From assembly GCA_036898135.1 (NCBI GenBank), contig CM072516.1:20892646-20956645 (forward strand): a stretch of DNA of 64,000 bases. The letters run 5' to 3'. Positions 46,168-57,703 of the stretch are shown here, piece by piece; within the stretch, counting starts at the first letter, position 1, and each line of letters starts with the position of its first letter. This DNA comes from Oncomelania hupensis (taxonomy: Eukaryota; Mollusca; Gastropoda; Littorinimorpha; Pomatiopsidae). Made by a program: the position numbers and the translations under genes. The notes under the pieces are model-generated. The model searched no databases. It was not told the DNA's origin and saw only the letters and a list, made by a program, of their open reading frames with translations.

Positions 46168-47084
46168 CCTCTTTCCCGTTAGGCTTGAGGTCTCGCCTGA
46201 AGCTCTTGGCTTCTCCGTGGGCGGCCACATACCTATCTGCGACCTTGACCAGATCCTCCAGTCTTTTCCGCGCCCTTCTCCACTGAGAATGTTTTCAGCT
46301 CGGGGGTCATGGTTTCCCGTAGGGTCATGGTTTCCCGTAGCTGTTCCCATACTAACAGTTCTGTCAGTTCATCAAATGTCTTAGCCGTGGCTGACTGGCT
46401 AACCCACTTATCTAGCACTGTGGACAAACGATCCGCGAACTGCGCATAGCTCTCTCCTTGCATTCTCCGGTTGGTGCGTAATTTTTGCCGGTAGCATTCT
46501 CCTGTTAGTTCGAATCCCGTTAGGAGTGCCTCTTTTACTTTGTGATTGTCAGTCACTCTGTCAGTCGGTAGCCTACTGTAGATGTCATATGCCTTTCCTC
46601 TGAGCCCTTCACTAAGCTTAAAAGACCAATGAGTGGGATCTAGTTTATACTCTGTTGCTAGACGCTCAAATCTTGTTAGATAAAAACCTTCTTCTCTTTC
46701 GTTGAATGTCCCCAGTGGAAATGACATCCTTAGTTCGGGGTTGGATGCTACCTCTAGTTGATCTGAGTGGGATGGTTGAGGAAGAACTCGAAGCTCCCAC
46801 TCTCCTCAGTTCCAACTCATGCTGCCTTTCTCGTTCTTTCTATTCTCCTTCTCTTTCTTTTTCCGCCCGCTCATACTCCCATCTCCTAACTTCTGCTTCT
46901 CTCTCTGCTGCTATCTTCTTCTGTTCCCTCTCTGCCTCTAATTCTGCTTTCTTCTGTCCTCATCCTGAAGTATCAACGTGAAGTGCTGCTGAATCTCTGT
47001 GCATTGGGTCTTCCTGATGTTTCTCCAGAGTAGATCAAACACGATCTTTCTGCTGCTGCAGTCGACCCTTCGCCAGACCGCCAT
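46168..47084 (-). pseudogene. Element O gag N-terminal and capsid part
   Basis: Starts MAVWRRVDCSSRKIVFDLLW at 47084. A coiled-coil stretch in shifted frames follows. Capsid-like sequence then runs from 46727 (FYLTRFERLATEYKLDPTHW, KLSEGLRGKAYDIYSRL, QFADRLSTVLDKW, LLVWEQLRETM). A short duplication of LRETMT lies near 46320. It is cut by E2 at 46168 and continues at 38396. Confidence 0.82.
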
Positions 47085-47122
47085 GATATAAGCAGTTCGG
47101 CGCAGTCCTGCTTGTCACGCTC

Positions 47123-47403
47123 AACTCGCAAACGTGGTAGGCGTAGCGGCGCCCTTGTTAGGTTTCGCCGTCGTTGTGCTCACCCACCCCTGCCTGCAAT
47201 CGTACATCCGTTCGTTGAACAATAAGAAAGATGAATTTCTGCTGTTGATGACGACGAAACGGGAGTACCGTGACGCTTCTGTGGTCTGTCTGACGGAAAC
47301 GTGGCTGCAACCTACAGTATCACGCCCGATCGCGATGTCTCCCCTCCCGGCTTTACTACGTTCAGGGCGGATAGATCCCATGGCAGGGGCGGACGAGGGG
47401 TGG
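47123..47403 (+). pseudogene. LINE endonuclease fragment
   Basis: Plus strand: RKRGRRSGALVRFRRR and PPLPAIV. After a shift come SLNNKKDEFLLLM, KREYRDASVVCLTETWLQPT (E of the active site) and FRADRSHGRGGRG. This is the N-terminal third of an APE-type endonuclease from a LINE family different from the RTE and Tx1-like ones here. It abuts the truncated end of element O. Confidence 0.7.
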
Positions 47404-47700
<297 letters not shown>

Positions 47701-47869
47701 GCCATTTCACTGTCTGTTTTTGGTGTATGATTGCTCTGGCGGTTCAGTGTTGATTTAGGTCTTTACCCTCTCTTTCCTGGGATGGTTATCCCCGCCTGCC
47801 ATATCGCCAATGGTGGGTGTAGGCGTTAAACATCAATGTTCATTCACAGCAGTTTGGATGTCTGCGTAT

Positions 47870-47965
47870 ACAGTTTGTGTTTGTGTGTGTGTCTGTGTCT
47901 GTATATGGGTGTGTGTTTGTCTGTGTGTGTGTGTGGGTGGGTGGGGGTGTGTGGGTGGGTGGGCA
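47870..47965. repeat. (TG)n-rich microsatellite
   Basis: TGTGTG and GTGGGTGGG runs with interruptions. Confidence 0.9.
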
Positions 47966-48037
47966 TGTATAAACGACGTTCTGATGACACACACATGAAA
48001 CTCCACATGGTTTCTTCTGACTTTTTTGGAAGGCCGT

Positions 48038-48059
48038 ACTATTTTGACGTCAAAATAGT
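48038..48059. promoter_or_regulatory. Perfect 22-bp palindrome centred on TGACGTCA
   Basis: Each arm is ACTATTTTGAC and its exact reverse complement. The centre TGACGTCA is the consensus cAMP-response element. No gene is seen nearby, so a regulatory role is not supported. Confidence 0.5.
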
Positions 48060-48083
48060 GCTCCGTTGAGTTAGAGCTGTTTT

Positions 48084-48138
48084 AGGATTAGGGTTAGGTT
48101 AAGGGTTAGGGTTTGGGTTAGGGGATAGGGTTAGGGAT
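48084..48138. repeat. Degenerate telomere-like repeats
   Basis: Several TTAGGG-type hexamers with extra or missing bases (GGTTAGG, AAGGGTTAGGG, GGTTTGGG). Confidence 0.7.
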
Positions 48139-48253
48139 AGCTTCAAAAATTGGAAAATGTCAAAATAATTTCAAGAAATGAAAAGTATGTCAAAATAATT
48201 TCTGTTTTTTTTTCACAACAGTCATCAAAACGCCGTTTCTACAAAAAAAAAAG

Positions 48254-48330
48254 GTGTGTGTGTGTGTGGGTGGGTGTGGGTGGGTGGGTGTGTGTGCGTG
48301 GGGGTGTGTGTGGGTGTGTGTGTGTGTGTC
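48254..48330. repeat. (TG)n / GTGGGTGG microsatellite
   Basis: TG and GGG-containing runs, 77 bp. Confidence 0.9.
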
Positions 48331-48721
48331 TTTGTCTTTTGACACTTTTGCCGACAAATTCGTAGTTACACACCCGCATACCGCTGACGTGCTTATTTTT
48401 GCCGACGTCGGCACAACGAAAGAGGCATTTCTAAGGACTCAGGGGACATAATTTCACCCTAGCACGTTTAAAAAACACGTGGTTACAAATTGTCGGCAGA
48501 AGTCTATACACAGCTTTCCGTGTGTATAATCTTGAACATCGCGTGTGTATCCCGCAAAATTTGGTGGTCGCCGGTTTCACGAGATGTGAATACGTTCACC
48601 TGACGTCACTTCACTTCCGCCCCTCTCTCTCCTTGGCCGAGATTTTATGTAAGCATTATGAATAGTTTCATGATTTTATTATTTTATTTTTTTTATGTAT
48701 TAATTTTTTTATGTTTTTATT

Positions 48722-48770
48722 TTTTTTTAATTTATTTATTTATTTATTTATTTTATTTTATTTTATTTTA

Positions 48771-48831
<61 letters not shown>
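48722..48831. repeat. (TTTA)n and (ATT)n microsatellites
   Basis: TTTA repeats pass into about 18 ATT triplets. Confidence 0.9.
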
Positions 48832-49106
48832 GGCGTGTGGGGGGTGGGGGCTTGGAGGCCCAACTTCAACTTTTTGTAAGACGCAAACTGACATTCATAA
48901 GTACTTCGTTCCTCACAGGTAAAGTTGAAAGTTCCACATTTTATTTATTTATTTATTAAAAATGTGTTTCTTAATGTTAACTAATTGTTATAAGGGAATG
49001 TATGTTGTTAAAAGTGTATGGGTGTGTCAGAAGTATGATGATTTTTATGGTTTGATAATGTGAAAAATATCTATGATGTAGGCATGGTAGATTTCGTAAG
49101 TTACAT

Positions 49107-49159
49107 CAATACAACTTATGTTAATCTGATGAATAAAAATTGATACAACAACAACAACA
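49107..49159 (+). repeat. Retroposon tail T, copy 1
   Basis: ACAACTTATGTTAATCTGAT, GAATAAAAATTG and CAA repeats. Shared with 60119-60176 (minus) and 61820-61883 (plus). Confidence 0.65.
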
Positions 49160-49867
49160 TGATTTTACATGGCTTCACACATGTTTTATTGACTACTGAC
49201 TGTTACTGTAGTTAATATATGCTGCAAAATGTAAGGAGACTGGTAATTTTCTCTGCAGAGGGAATACATTGCTAATGAAATTATTTTGGTTTTCGTTTTC
49301 TTGTAGATCTAGTTCGTGACTACGTTGCGAAACTGCTCTGCCTATCGACATGACTACACAGATTGTGTTTGATTTCCTGAAGAAAAAGAAAGCATCTTTT
49401 TCTTTATCAATAGATTTCATTGTATAACTATGAATATGAGAAGTTTATTTTAAAAAAAAGTGTACGGGACTGTGATTAACTTGGACTCTTGTCAAAAAAG
49501 TTTTAAATCTTGCCTCTCAAAATGAAAAAAAAAGATTATAGTTGGTTATTTTTTGCTTGTTTTTCCTTTCTTTTGTTTAAAATTCATCTTTTGCATACAA
49601 TATGAAACCACTCAACCTGAATGGCTGGAATCCAGGAAATAAACAAACAATTCTCTAATTCTTTTAGTTGATTTGTCTGTGTATTTAAAAAAAATCTGAT
49701 TATTGTTTATGAAAAAATATTCTGTTTATTGAACATACCTGCCTGTCATGTAAACAAGCATCAACCCCTCATGAGGGACCAACATGCCTCCTGGACACTA
49801 AACATCCAGCTTTTGGATTGTCCCAGATTTTAACCATGCTTTTCTTGACAATGTGATGGAGGACATT
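49160..49867. other. Unassigned, AT-rich
   Basis: No coding or element signal seen. Confidence 0.4.
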
Positions 49868-52800
49868 CTATACTATCCCATAACTCGGAGGTCGTAGGGG
49901 CACCACAGATGATCGTTTAACCAGCGTACTCCATCTTTCTCTGTCCTCAGCAACCCTTGTGGCCTCGCTCAGTGTCAAACCAGCCCATTCTCGAATGTGG
50001 TCCTCCCACCTCTTTTTCGGTCTCCCTCTTCTTCGACCTCCTTGCACCGTGCCTTGCAGGATGGTCTTTGCAAGGCCTGATGATCTGGTGACGTGGTCAT
50101 ACCGTCGGAGTTTCCGTTTCTTCACCACTGTGACCAGGTAATGGTGTTGTCCAATGACTTGTGTGATGGTCTGTCGGACTTCAACGTTGGGGGTGTGCTG
50201 GGTATAGGAAATGCCCAGAAGTCTTCTGTGGCACCTCATCTCCATGCTTTGTATTCGTCGTTGTAGATCTACTGTGAGGGCCCATGTTTCGCAAGCGTAA
50301 AGGAAGATGGAGATGACAAGGGAGCACAGCAGCCTTACCTTGGAATGTAGACTTGTGGTCATGTCTTTCCAAATGGGCTTCAACCTTGTCATAGCAGCAG
50401 TTGTTTGTGCGATCCTGGAGAGGACTTCCTGTCGAGACCCATCGTCTGATACAATGGCTCCTAAATATTGGAAGCTATGCACTGTGATGAGGGATTGGCC
50501 TTGGACTTTGATGTCCGTGTTGATGCCATTCGTGTTGTTGGTCATCATTTTGGTCTTCTCTGCACTTATTTCCATTCCATAACCTCTGGAGATGGTGTCA
50601 AGCCTCTGTAACAGCTGTTCAAGTTCTTGTTCCTCTCCAGCCAATCCATCAATGTCATCCGCAAAACGAAGATTGGATATTGCTCTACCCCCAATGCTGA
50701 CTGTGCCTTCGTGATCTGTAATGGTATCTGACATGATGCGCTCTTGGAAGATGTTGAAGAGTGTTGAAGAGAGTAGGCATCCTTGATGCACACCGATTGT
50801 TGTCCTGAACCAGTTCCCGATGGGGCTGTTATGGAGGACTGCACTGGTAGCCTTGTCATACAGGCTTTTGATGACTTCAATAATTTTAGGGCTGTTGTTG
50901 TACACTTTCATTGTTGCCCATAGAGCTGCATGCCAGACTCTGTCAAACGCCTTCTTGAAGTCTATGAACACATGATATAGATGTTGTTGGTGCTGTAGGT
51001 ATTTCTCACAGATTATTCTTAGGTTGAAAATGTGTTCAGTGGTACTTCGCCCTGCCCTGAATCCTGCTTGTTCTTCAGCTATGATTTGTTCAGCTTGGGG
51101 TTTCAACCTGTTGAGTATTATTTTCAGGAGGACCTTGCTGGGATGGCTGATGAGGCTGATGGTGCGGTAATTTCACACTCCTGAAGGTTACCATGGGAAG
51201 AGTGATGACAAGCGACTGGGTCCATGGTGTAGGCCACTCCCCACTCTGCCAGGTTTTGTTACAGATAATGATGAGGGCATCAATCATCGCTTCTCCTCCT
51301 GCATGAAGCAGTTCCGCGGGTATGTTGTCTACTCCCGCTGACTTCCCTTTCTTCAGCGATTGCACTGCTACCTCAACTTCTTCTCGGAGAATTGGGAGGA
51401 TTTTTTCTTCTACTCTGTTCTCGGAACATGCTAGAACTGATGGGTCTCCATTTGGTGTGTGGTTGTAAAGGTCAGAGCAGTACTCTGTCCATCTGTCCAA
51501 GACTTCTTGTTCTGCTGTAAGGCATATGCCAGACTTGCTTTGGATCGTGGAGACTTTGGGCTGTTTAACACTTGTCAGCCGCTTCACAGTCTGGTAGGCC
51601 TTCTTGCTGTTGTTCTTGTTCAGACTATTCTGTATTTCTTGGCTTCTATCCAGTGACCTTGCCTTTTCGGATGTCATTGTTGATTTTTCGGTAGGCATCA
51701 GCTCCCTGTGTGGTGTTCTTTTTCTTTTTCATCTCTCTTCGTTTATCACACAAATCCAAAAGTTCAGGTGTTATCCACGGCTTCTTCTTTGGTTAGTGCT
51801 TGCCAAGGATCTCAGTGGCGGCATCTGTCACAGCCGAGTTGAAGGTGGTGGTCATGGTGTTGACATCTACTTCACCAGCCCCCAAATTGAGCAGTGGTGC
51901 AAATTTCCGTCCAAGTGTGGCCTGAAATAATTCTGCCACCTCCGGGTCTTGCAGTTTGTCCAGGTCGAACTTCAGTATAGTGCACTTTGCTGTACTTACT
52001 CTCTTCAAGTGGAGCCGGAAAGACATCATCACGAGATCGTGGTCACTTCCGATGTCTACTCCTGCCGATGTTGATGCTTGATCTGAAGCGTTTCTTGACC
52101 ATGATGTAGTCTATTTGGTTGTGATGCTACCCGCCGGGACTGTGCCATGTCCATCGTCTGTAGTTTTTGTGGAGACCAAGCGTGTTTGCCAGTATCAGAT
52201 TGTTGTATCTGGCAAACTCCAACAGTCTCAGACCCCGGTCAGTTGTCCCGTTGTTGCAGTGGGATCCACATGTGTCTCGCCAGTTGTGGTGCGCATCTTG
52301 GCCAACCTTGGCATTCCAGTCGCCTTGCACTATGACTATGTCCTTTCTCGGCACTTGGTCAAGGACAGCCTGTAGATTTTCATAAAAATCCTCCACTTCG
52401 CTGTCGTCATAGTCTGATGTTAGGGCATAGGCCTGGATGATGGTGATGTTGAAAGGGGCTGCTCTCGGACGGATTGATTGATTGATTGATTTATTGGTGC
52501 TTTAGGTCCAGCGGACTCTTCCGAGCCAAATCAGGACCGGACAACCCCCGATCCGCATAAAAGATCTGCTGAAACAACCCCAGTGGGAAAATTGAATGCC
52601 CTCCACCGGCCAGTCACTTTACAATAAAGACATCCCACGCGGGGGACGGCTGAGGGTTGACCTCAACTACGCGAACACCCCGGTTACAAAAACAAAATAG
52701 AATACAAACATCATTATAAATCATCAACTAAACACATACGTATAAAATGCCTATAGTGCTAAATAGTACAATCATAGGAAGCCCTAGTGACCACCCGGCA

Positions 52801-53202
52801 GAAAGCGTCCAACACTCCCAAGCTGATCCAACAGACCTCATACACAAACAAGGAGTCTTGTCCAGGAAGAGTTTTCAAGAAAAAAGGTAGGTCATTGATC
52901 TAGCGAAGAAGAAGATAGTATAGCAGAGTGAAGTCTCGGACGGATGGTAATGAGTCTACTGGAGACTGGGCGGCAACCCATGACAGTAGCTAGAATGTTC
53001 TTGTGGACCTAAAATCCAACGCCGTGTTCGTGCCTGTCATCTCTACCGCTGAAATAGAGCTTGTGGCCTTTGTCGGTCGTTGTTTCACCTAGGCCTTTCC
53101 AGCGCAGTTCGCTAATACCTAAAACGTTCCATCGATTGTGGTCCAGCTCGTGGGCCAGTTCTTCTAATTTTCCTTCCGCAGTTAGGGTCCTGACATTCCA
53201 GG
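49868..53202 (-). pseudogene. RTE-like LINE, copy C, split by retroposon R2a
   Basis: Endonuclease parts lie at 53202-52946 and 52462-52030 (FYENLQAVLDQVPRKDIVIV, GDWNAKVGQ). The linker and RT start are at 51698-51170, with a frameshift near 51175. A 412-aa frame 51106-49868 contains AGFRAGRSTTEHIFNLRI, FIDFKKAFDRVWH, GVHQGCLLSSTLFNI, LRFADDIDGLAGE and the full C-terminus (FLYACETWALT, ISYTQHTPNVEVRQTI, RWEDHIREWAGLT). It keeps the true 3' end, CTCGGAGGTCGTAGGGGCACC read on the plus strand in two parts (CTCGGAGGTCG, TAGGGGCACC). It is 5'-truncated at 53202, where R2b begins. Confidence 0.88.
52475..52933 (-). mobile_element. Retroposon R2a (459 bp, 5'-truncated)
   Basis: Inserted in the endonuclease of RTE copy C with a perfect 12-bp duplication TCTCGGACGGAT (52463-52474 and 52934-52945). 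On the minus strand it ends in GGACCTAAAGCACC and an AATC repeat tail. It matches R2b in inverted orientation. It has no open frame, so it is a SINE or the non-coding 3' part of a LINE. Confidence 0.88.
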
Positions 53203-53947
53203 TACCCCCGTTGGGGTGCCGGGGGTTTCAGTATAAATAGTATCCCCACTGTCTGGAAATTTAGTGCTTTAAATTCCCACTGTCGCTGTCTTTCTCATTT
53301 GCTCTTTCTCATTCCTCCTCTGTTCTATCAATCTGCTATACTATCTTCTTCTTCGCTAGACCAGTCACCTTTTTTTTTTCTTGAAAACTCTTCCGGGACA
53401 AGACTCCTTATTTGTGTGTGAGGTCTGTTGGATCAGCTTGGGACTATTGGACACTTTCTGCCAGGTGGTCACTAGGGCTTCCTATGATGTTATTATTTAG
53501 CAATGTAGGCATTTTATATGTATGTGTTTTGTTGATGATTTATAATGATTTTTTTATAATCAACTTTTTTTTAATTCCAAAACAAGCATGAATACAAACC
53601 AGTATTAATACATAACATGAATAAATACAATCATAACCAATATGCACAAAATATGGAAAGTAAATCGGAGAATTTTGCATTATTTCAATATTACAGATTA
53701 GTTATTAAGTCAAATATAAAGAAAACTTACAGAGTGTACATAGTTATTATAATTTTACAATATATGCTATTCAAGCAAGTTTGGTTTAGGTTTTTGTACA
53801 TAGATATAGACAGATAGGGAGCGAGAGAGAGAGGCAGAGAGAGAGAAAGAGAGAGACAGAGAGACAGAGAAAGAAACATAGGTCATGGAGTACTTTGTTA
53901 ACAACTTCTTAATGAACAACCTTTGAGGCAAACAAACAATAAATGAA

Positions 53948-56900
53948 TTATAAGCGTTCAAACAAAGGGATATAGGGATGCCATGCTTGCATACATTTTT
54001 CTTGTGTCAACTGTACACAAGCTATATACTTCTCTATCTCATATCTGTGTTTTATTACATATGTAAATGATTGATAGAGTGGAGTGTGTTTTTCCATTTT
54101 ACATCTATAAATATATGATTTAGATAATAATAATATTAAATCCAATATTTTATCAGTTTTTATATTTCTGTCACAGCCAAATATAACCAGATGCTCGCTA
54201 AAGTGGAAGGCAACAGAATTATAGCATTTAGAATTAATGGCCCTTTCAAATTCCTTCCAAAATACTTGAACATACGGACACTTAAAGAATAGATGTTGAA
54301 TGTTTTCTCTTTCATCTTCACAGAAAGTACAGCTATTATCCTGCTCTATTCCCATACTGGATAATACTATATTAGTTCCTAAAATTCTGTGAATTATTCT
54401 AATTTGCAGCCACTTTAAATGTATATCCGTAACTCCACATATCTTATTAAATATTATTTTCCATTCTAATCTTCGCTCAATTCTTTTATCCCAGTTCTTA
54501 CAACAATTTGGTTTTACTTCATCATTAATTAATGCGTCATAAAATATTCTTGCACCTCTAGGACATTTACCTACAAGTCTCAGCACTTTACTGGTTTTGT
54601 AATTAACACAGTTACTATTTTCTGTCACCAATCCACTCCAACGAATATATTTTTTAACAGCATTAACACATCCATAGTATACCAGGAAATTGGTAGTAAC
54701 TCCATAATTATCAACAAAAGCTTCATATGTAAAAACATTACCATCATTATTAAGCAGACTTCCAACTGTATATAGGTTTTTCTCAATCCATTCCTGATAA
54801 AAAATTGTTTTCCCTTCCATCAAAATATTATTATTATAAAATAATGGTTCAGATAAAAGTTCCTCAACACAGTCAGGTTTAACTTTTTTCTCCAGAATTT
54901 CATACGCATGAAAAACATCATACCAAAACGGATTAGGATTTTCTGTGGTATACAATTTAGTGCCAAGCTTATCAAGCAGTGACACTCTTTCTTGTGTGGC
55001 TTCAATAATATTTTTCCACTTATGCTTTGTGTTAATCAACTTTCTAATCCAAGTAATCTTTAATGCACTCATATAATGACGTACATCTCATCTGGAATCC
55101 CAATACCTCCATCAGGTATGCTTTTGACGGAAGAGTTTTTAGAAATTTTGTTATTTTTATTTCCCCAAACAAATTGGAAAATACTTTTCTGAATGGAATT
55201 GACGATAGTATCAGGTGGATTAGGTAGTAAAAGCCACAAATATATAATTTTTGACAAAATTAAAGATTTAAGTACAGCAATACGACCCAAAGGTGTTAAT
55301 TGACGCTTCAGCCATATTTTATACAGTATTTGTATTTCTAGAAATTTTAATTCAAAATTTAACTTTACACACTCCCTCAAGTCATTTGTAAACCAGATTC
55401 CAAGTATTTTAAATGTCTCTGGGTTCCAATCCATGTGCAGATGAGGCATGTAGACAGTACGACAATTTTTTTTACTTCCTAACCATATAGCGCTACTTTT
55501 TCTGTATTTAAAGCTAGGCCAGAGACAGAGCTAAAATACTCAATAGTATTAATGGTTTGCTTAAATGAGTTTTCGTCACCTTCTAACATAATTTCCGTAT
55601 CATCCGCGTATTGAGAAATTTTATTTTCATTTTCTTTAATTTTAATTCCCTTTATCTCCTTATTCTGTCTAATCATAATTGCTAAAATCTCTACACACAT
55701 AATAAATAAATAACATGAGATCGGGTCACCCTGCCTACAGCCCTTCTGCACACGAAACCAGGATGTTAGGCCTCCATTCACTGTCACAGAAGACTTAATA
55801 TTATTATAAAAAGTACCTATCCATCTACAAAAATCATGGCCACATCCAAAAGCTTGTAACATCTTAAACATAAACTTCCAACTTAACGAATCAAAGGCTT
55901 TTTCAAAGTCAAGGCAAAGCAGAAGACCAGGTTTATTATATTTTTGCAGAAAATCAATAATATCATAGATTAAACGAATGTTATCTCCTATATATCTATC
56001 ACGCATAAATCCAGTCTGATCTTCATTAATAATAGAAGGTAACACTAACTTAAGTCTATTACAAATACATGATGAACCAATTTTATATACTACATTTAGT
56101 AAAGGTCTATCCCCTTTCGGTATGCAAATAATCACTCCCTCTTTCTGTGTTGAAGATAATTCCCCTTTCCTAAACCCTTCATTAAGCGATCTATCTACGA
56201 AATTACCAAGGCTGCGCCAAAAAAATTTAAAAAATTCTACAGTAAAACCATCGCTACCCGGACTCTTCCTGTTGGGCATGTTTTTCAGAGCTAAGGATGC
56301 TTCTTCTAATGTTATTTCCCCCTCTAAGGAGATTTGTTCGTCCTCTGTTAACGTCGGAAGGTCATGAACAATATCATTGATTTCAACCTGTTCAACTTCT
56401 TTTTCAGAATATAAATTTGACTAAAAATGATTAACTTCCGTAGCAATATCTTTTTCATTCGTTATAATAGTACCATTTCTATCCAATTTAGATATTCTCT
56501 TATTGACGTAATTTCTGTTTTCTAATGAACAAAAATATGAAGTTATTTTTTCTCCATCAGCAATCCATCTAGCTCGTGAACGAAGCAACACCCCTTCCAT
56601 TCTTTTTTCCCTTAATGAAACCAATTCTACTTTACTGTTAGCTAATTCAGTTTTTTCTAAATCACTCAATTTCTCTTTCTTTTCTAAACATTCTATCAAA
56701 TTATCCAAATGCAGTTCTTTTTCGTTGTTCATCCGTTTTTTCATTGTTGCATAAGTTATTGTCTGTGCTCTAATTTTCATTAATAAGGTATCTAAAAACA
56801 ATTGATCATCTATTATAAATTGCAACTCAGTAAAGGGGACGGTACCCAGGTTTTCATGTAAATAGGGAGCAGCAGCATACTCCTCAATAACATTTTTAAT

Positions 56901-57703
56901 AACTGTATTAATTTCATCAACATATTTTTTATCCATAAGCAAAGAACTGTTAAACTTCCAGAGCCCTGGTTTCTTGTCTACTTTCATAACACCTACTGAC
57001 ATAGATATTAAAGAATGGTCTGTTCTGTACCCGGGGTTATGTCTGCATCGACAGAAAAATTCAATAACGATTCTGACACTAAGAAGAAATCTAAGCGGCT
57101 TTGCTGTAATGGTCTACCTCTACGCCATGTAAACCGCTTTAGCTCAGGATTAAGTTCTCTCCATACATCTATCAAGTCTAGGTCAATCATCATCGCATGA
57201 ACTTGCTCTTGAGCTTTACTATTATTATTATGTCTGTAATTACAATAATCTAAAGAAAAGTTTTGCACTAAATTCCAGTCACCTCCAATGATGATATGGT
57301 CGAATCTGAGCTCCAAGATACGCTGTTTTAAATCAGTATAGAAGTCTGGGTCATCTCTATTGGGACCATACAAACTTATAATCAAAAACTCTTTATCCAT
57401 TATTTTTACAGAAATAATAATATAATTCCCGTCTAACCCCGTAATGACTTTATTAACTTTAAACTCTATATTATTATTAAATAACACAGCTACACCTCGG
57501 GAATTAGAACTAAACGAAGCAAAATAACCATTAAAGCCCCACTCAGCCCTTATGTATTTCTCTAACTTAGGGTCAAGGTGGGTATCTTGTAATAAATAAA
57601 TAGAATAAGCCTTTGCTCTCAAATAATGAAACACATCACGACGCTTCTTGGAGTCTGCAAGACCCTGACAGTTCATGGACATCACCGTTATATTGTCACC
57701 CAT
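53948..57703 (-). pseudogene. Tx1/L1-like ORF2: endonuclease, reverse transcriptase, C-terminal zinc motif
   Basis: The endonuclease (57703-57008) has MSMNCQGLADSKKRRDVF, LLQDTHLD, SLYGPNRDD, GGDWNLV and QSRLDFFLVS. A one-base shift in a C/G run near 57040 precedes the TDHS block. A single TAG at 56421 interrupts the linker. RT (56279-55479) has RKSPGSDGFTVEFFK, GFMRDRYIGDN, LDFEKAFDSLSW, GCRQGDPISCYLFI and the catalytic QYADDTEIML. Further one-base shifts lie at about 55490 and 55070. The C-terminal frame (55072-53948) has CTFCEDERENIQHLFFKCPY, a CX2C...HX4-5C cluster. So three shifts and one stop separate it from an open frame. Confidence 0.92.

Larger units (their letters stand above)
23414..47122 (-). 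mobile_element. Ty3/gypsy element O (Gmr1-like), split by three nested insertions
   Basis: Removing E3 (26004-34086), M (34558-36602) and E2 (38402-46162) with one copy of each target duplication leaves about 5.8 kb of continuous minus-strand gypsy sequence. Its order is gag (47084-46168), gag zinc knuckle, protease and integrase (38396-36612), GPY/F region and RT start (34548-34092), then RT-RNase H (25998-24885) and 3' LTR (24731-23414). The 5' LTR is absent: about 40 bp beyond the gag start the sequence changes to a LINE fragment. Its proteins are closest to those of E3 within this window. It has frameshifts throughout and a substituted RT catalytic aspartate. Confidence 0.85.
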
